Below, piece by piece: positions 61,442 to 64,000 of a stretch of DNA of 64,000 bases. This DNA comes from Thermococcus sp. 4557 (GTDB lineage Archaea > Methanobacteriota_B > Thermococci > Thermococcales > Thermococcaceae), in NCBI RefSeq assembly GCF_000221185.1, contig NC_015865.1:1922001-1986000 (forward strand), read 5' to 3'. The notes below the pieces were generated by a model. That model ran no database searches. It was not told the origin of the DNA and saw only the letters and a list, made by a program, of their open reading frames with translations. A program made the translations under genes and the position numbers. The first letter of the stretch is position 1. Every line of letters begins with the position of its first letter.

Positions 61442-61915
61442 ATGCCGGGAATAGACGAGAAGGACAGGGAGATACTCCGAATCCTCCGGAAGGAGGGCAG
61501 GATAACCCTAACCGAGCTCGGGAAGAGGGTTGGCTTATCCCCGGCGAGCGTGAAGAACAGGGTCGAAAAGCTGGAGAAGCTCGGGGCCATTAAGGGCTAC
61601 TCCGCCATCGTTGACCCGGCTTTCCTCGATGAATACGTCCAGGCTTTCTTTGAGCTGCGCCTGGCCATAGACGACCACACGATAGACCAGATTCTGATGA
61701 AGATTGCCTGCTTGGAGGAGGTTCAGAGCCTCTACCGGCGCAGCGGTGAGAGACAGATACTCGTGAGGGCGAGCTTCCACAGTACCGACGAGGTTAAGGC
61801 CTTCGCCGGGAGGCTCAAACGGTTATTCGGCAAAAACCTCGAACGGGTGGAGGTTACGCTCATAATAGACACCTTCAAGGAGAACTGGGTGGCCTGTGAG
61901 AAGGGAAAGCGATGA
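61442..61915 (+). CDS. Lrp/AsnC family transcriptional regulator
   Basis: A 157-residue Lrp-type regulator. A winged-helix N-terminus (IDEKDREILRILRKEGRITLTELGKRVGLSPASVKNRVEKLEKLGAI, about 4-52) is followed by an amino-acid-binding RAM-like domain (about 65-150), somewhat longer than usual. It follows tyrS by 30 bases and precedes the helicase by 21 bases. ATG 61442 has GGTGG upstream; GTG 61433 is in frame. The ligand is unknown. Confidence 0.88.
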   Translation: MPGIDEKDREILRILRKEGRITLTELGKRVGLSPASVKNRVEKLEKLGAIKGYSAIVDPAFLDEYVQAFFELRLAIDDHTIDQILMKIACLEEVQSLYRRSGERQILVRASFHSTDEVKAFAGRLKRLFGKNLERVEVTLIIDTFKENWVACEKGKR

Positions 61916-61936
61916 GCACTTGGCGAGGGAGTGAGG

Positions 61937-64000
61937 ATGCTCTTCGTCGTGAGACCTGGAAGGAAGAAGAACGAGCTTGAGGCATTCTTCATCGAGAACG
62001 AGCCCGAAAAGCTCACCGCCATGAAGAACCTGAAGGCCGAGAGGATATACCGCTTCATAATGCGAGAGGGAAGGCTCTTCAAGGTTCTTGAGGGCAGCCA
62101 GTATCGCAATCCGAAGGAAATCGAGAAGCTTCTTCGTCAGGCCAGAATCGTCCTTGTGAACGCCGACGAGTGGGAGGACTACTTCAGGAGGAGGCTCCAG
62201 AACAAGAGGGTTGAACGCGCCGAGCTCTGCCGCCTCTGCCTCCTCGACGGCAGGATAACCGTCCTCACCGAGGGCAACCGCATTAAATACCACGGCGAGT
62301 ACATCTGCGAGCGCTGTGCCGAGGACGAGCTGAAGAGGGAGCTCCGCTTCAGGTTCAAGAGCGTTGCCATGTTCGACCAGGCGAAGAAGCTCCTCGACCG
62401 GTTCAGAGACCTGGATAAAGTCCTCTACGCCTTCGACCCCCGCTTCGACCCGACGAGGCATCCGGAGATAACCAAGTGGGATGAACTGAAGGCCAAGCAC
62501 GTGCGCGTTGAGAAAATCCACATCGACGAGCTCCCGCTTCCCGAGAGGTTTAAATCCGTTCTTAAGGCGGAAGGCGTTAACGAGCTCCTCCCGGTCCAGA
62601 GCCTGGCGATAAAGAACGGCCTCCTTGAAGGCGAGAGCCTCCTCGTGGTTTCCGCCACTGCCAGCGGCAAAACCCTCATCGGCGAGCTGGCCGGTGTTCC
62701 GAGGGCCATGAAAGGCCGGAAGATGCTTTTCCTCGTCCCACTTGTCGCTCTGGCCAACCAGAAGTACGAGGACTTCAAGAGGAGGTATTCGAAGCTCGGG
62801 CTGAGGGTGGCGATAAGGGTTGGAATGAGCCGCATAAAGACCCGGGACGAGCTTGTGGTCGTTGACACGGGCATCGATGCGGACATCATAGTGGGAACCT
62901 ATGAGGGCGTTGACTACCTCCTCAGGGCGGGGAGGAAGATCGGCAACGTTGGAACCATAGTGATAGACGAGATACACACCCTCGACGACGAGGAGCGCGG
63001 GCCGAGGCTTGACGGTTTAATTGCGAGGCTGAGGAAGCTCTATCCGAGCGCGCAGTTCATCGGCCTCTCCGCAACCGTTGGAAACGCCGGCGAACTGGCG
63101 AAGGAGCTCGGGCTGAAGCTGGTGCTCTACGATGAGAGGCCGGTTGACTTGGAGAGGCACATCATCATAGCGAGAAACGAGTCCGAGAAGTGGCGCCACA
63201 TAGCGGTTCTCTGCCGGGCGGAGGCGATGAGAAAATCCCGGCAGGGCTACAAGGGGCAGACGATAGTCTTCACCTTCTCGCGCAAGAGGACGCACGAGCT
63301 TGCCGCTTACCTCACGAGCAAAGGCCTGAAAGCCAAGCCCTACCACTCCGGCCTGCCCTACAAGCAGAGGAAGCTCACCGAGATGGAGTTTTTAGCCCAG
63401 AGGCTCGACGTTGTGGTCACCACAGCCGCCCTTGGGGCCGGTGTTGACTTTCCAGCGAGCCAGGTCATCTTCGAGAGCCTCGCGATGGGCAACAAGTGGC
63501 TGAGTGTGAGGGAGTTCCACCAGATGCTCGGAAGGGCAGGAAGGCCGCTCTACCACGAGAAGGGCAGGGTATATCTCATCGTCGAGCCCGGGAGGAAGTA
63601 TTCCGCCCAGATGGAAAGCTCGGAGGACGAGGTTGCATTCAAGCTCCTCATCGCACCGATTGAGCCTGTCCTCGTCGAGTGGAGCGACGAGCTTGAGCAG
63701 GACAACGTCTTAGCCCATTCCTGCGTCTTCAACCGGCTCGACGTCATCGAGGATGTCCAGTCCAAATGCCTCGGCGCCAACCAGAGTGCGGAAAAGGTCC
63801 TCGAAAAGCTTGGGGAGCACGGCTTTGTCCGGCTTAAAGGGCCGTCCGTGGAGGTCACCCCCTACGGAAGGGCCGTTAGTATGAGCTTTCTCCTGCCCAA
63901 GGAGGCGTCCTTCATAAGGAACAACCTCGGAAAGAAGCCCGCCCGGTGGATAGCCGTCAAGCTTTTGCCGTTCGAGAACCTCTACCTGAGCGGAACGCTC
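61937..64000 (+). CDS. Large DEAD/DEAH-box helicase with N-terminal zinc finger (cut by window end)
   Basis: An open frame of 688 codons running off the window. An N-terminal domain of about 90 residues is followed by a zinc finger (C98, C101, C124, C127), then an SF2 helicase core of Ski2/Hel308 look: Walker A SATASGKT (239-246), DEIH (344-347), GLSATVGN, TFSRKRT, and motif VI QMLGRAGRP. ATG 61937 has GGAG five bases upstream. The finger-plus-helicase architecture is characteristic of a Thermococcales family of uncertain role, probably in repair or RNA handling. The C-terminus is not visible. Confidence 0.85.
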   Translation, partial: MLFVVRPGRKKNELEAFFIENEPEKLTAMKNLKAERIYRFIMREGRLFKVLEGSQYRNPKEIEKLLRQARIVLVNADEWEDYFRRRLQNKRVERAELCRLCLLDGRITVLTEGNRIKYHGEYICERCAEDELKRELRFRFKSVAMFDQAKKLLDRFRDLDKVLYAFDPRFDPTRHPEITKWDELKAKHVRVEKIHIDELPLPERFKSVLKAEGVNELLPVQSLAIKNGLLEGESLLVVSATASGKTLIGELAGVPRAMKGRKMLFLVPLVALANQKYEDFKRRYSKLGLRVAIRVGMSRIKTRDELVVVDTGIDADIIVGTYEGVDYLLRAGRKIGNVGTIVIDEIHTLDDEERGPRLDGLIARLRKLYPSAQFIGLSATVGNAGELAKELGLKLVLYDERPVDLERHIIIARNESEKWRHIAVLCRAEAMRKSRQGYKGQTIVFTFSRKRTHELAAYLTSKGLKAKPYHSGLPYKQRKLTEMEFLAQRLDVVVTTAALGAGVDFPASQVIFESLAMGNKWLSVREFHQMLGRAGRPLYHEKGRVYLIVEPGRKYSAQMESSEDEVAFKLLIAPIEPVLVEWSDELEQDNVLAHSCVFNRLDVIEDVQSKCLGANQSAEKVLEKLGEHGFVRLKGPSVEVTPYGRAVSMSFLLPKEASFIRNNLGKKPARWIAVKLLPFENLYLSGTL

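Overview
The window reads as a stretch of a Thermococcales chromosome, most likely a Thermococcus. Nearly every protein is of a type typical of that order: ADP-dependent phosphofructokinase, archaeal AMP phosphorylase, TET-type M42 aminopeptidase, split ADP-forming acyl-CoA synthetase, both archaeal ether-lipid entry enzymes (glycerol-1-phosphate dehydrogenase and GGGP synthase), CGP-CTERM surface proteins, XerA, and the NfeD/stomatin pair. Genes are tightly packed, GC-rich and often overlap by a few bases. Shine-Dalgarno sequences of the GGTGA/GGAGG type decide many starts, and TATA boxes lie about 25 bases before leaderless or short-leader starts.

Layout. 1-7.3 kb: a partial gene, GGGP synthase with a DUF123 nuclease-like protein, AMP phosphorylase, a MinD ATPase with a small membrane protein, and the NfeD protease/stomatin pair. 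7.4-9.9 kb: an AlkA-like glycosylase operon, a coiled-coil protein, a ribbon-helix-helix-like regulator behind two tandem palindromes, a probable box C/D sRNA, and Nob1. 9.9-16.2 kb: the pxpABC 5-oxoprolinase operon, UPF0179, glycerol-1-phosphate dehydrogenase, and a DUF63/IMPase/rhomboid operon. 16.2-16.8 kb: a hairpin-rich gene-free stretch next to an intron-containing tRNA-Met(CAT). 16.8-28.3 kb: an XPD-type Fe-S helicase, the TET peptidase, SfsA, a membrane glycosyltransferase, a Toprim/coiled-coil protein with XerA, a DUF4143-type ATPase with GGTAC operator-like repeats, and pfkC with a TGM-like glycolytic operator. 28.3-41.6 kb: a racemase-like protein, nitroreductase, ThiI and a ThiI-like paralogue without THUMP, a decayed PLP-enzyme tail, an MFS exporter, AcdA/AcdB, an MgtE/SLC41 transporter facing two PhoU-TrkA_C proteins, and endonuclease III. 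41.6-51.6 kb: a PadR-regulated ABC exporter, an AT-rich block with a Ca-binding-repeat/transglutaminase protein, phosphoglycerate kinase with a TGM-like site upstream of its TATA box, and an Mrr-like nuclease fused to PepSY-like repeats. 51.7-64 kb: two CGP-CTERM surface proteins around an ABC importer, then TyrRS, an Lrp regulator and a large zinc-finger DEAD helicase cut by the window end.

Functional links. pfkC and pgk carry TGM-like palindromes in opposite positions relative to TATA: downstream for the glycolytic gene, upstream for the gluconeogenic one. That is the arrangement expected for the Tgr/TrmBL1 sugar regulator. The TET peptidase, pxpABC, AcdAB and nitroreductase fit a peptide-fermenting lifestyle. 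The best candidates for little-described biology are the RHH-like/coiled-coil gene with its tandem operators, the Toprim-XerA operon, the Mrr-PepSY fusion, the MgtE/PhoU-TrkA_C cluster and the transglutaminase island. All functional statements rest on reading motifs by eye; no database search was run.
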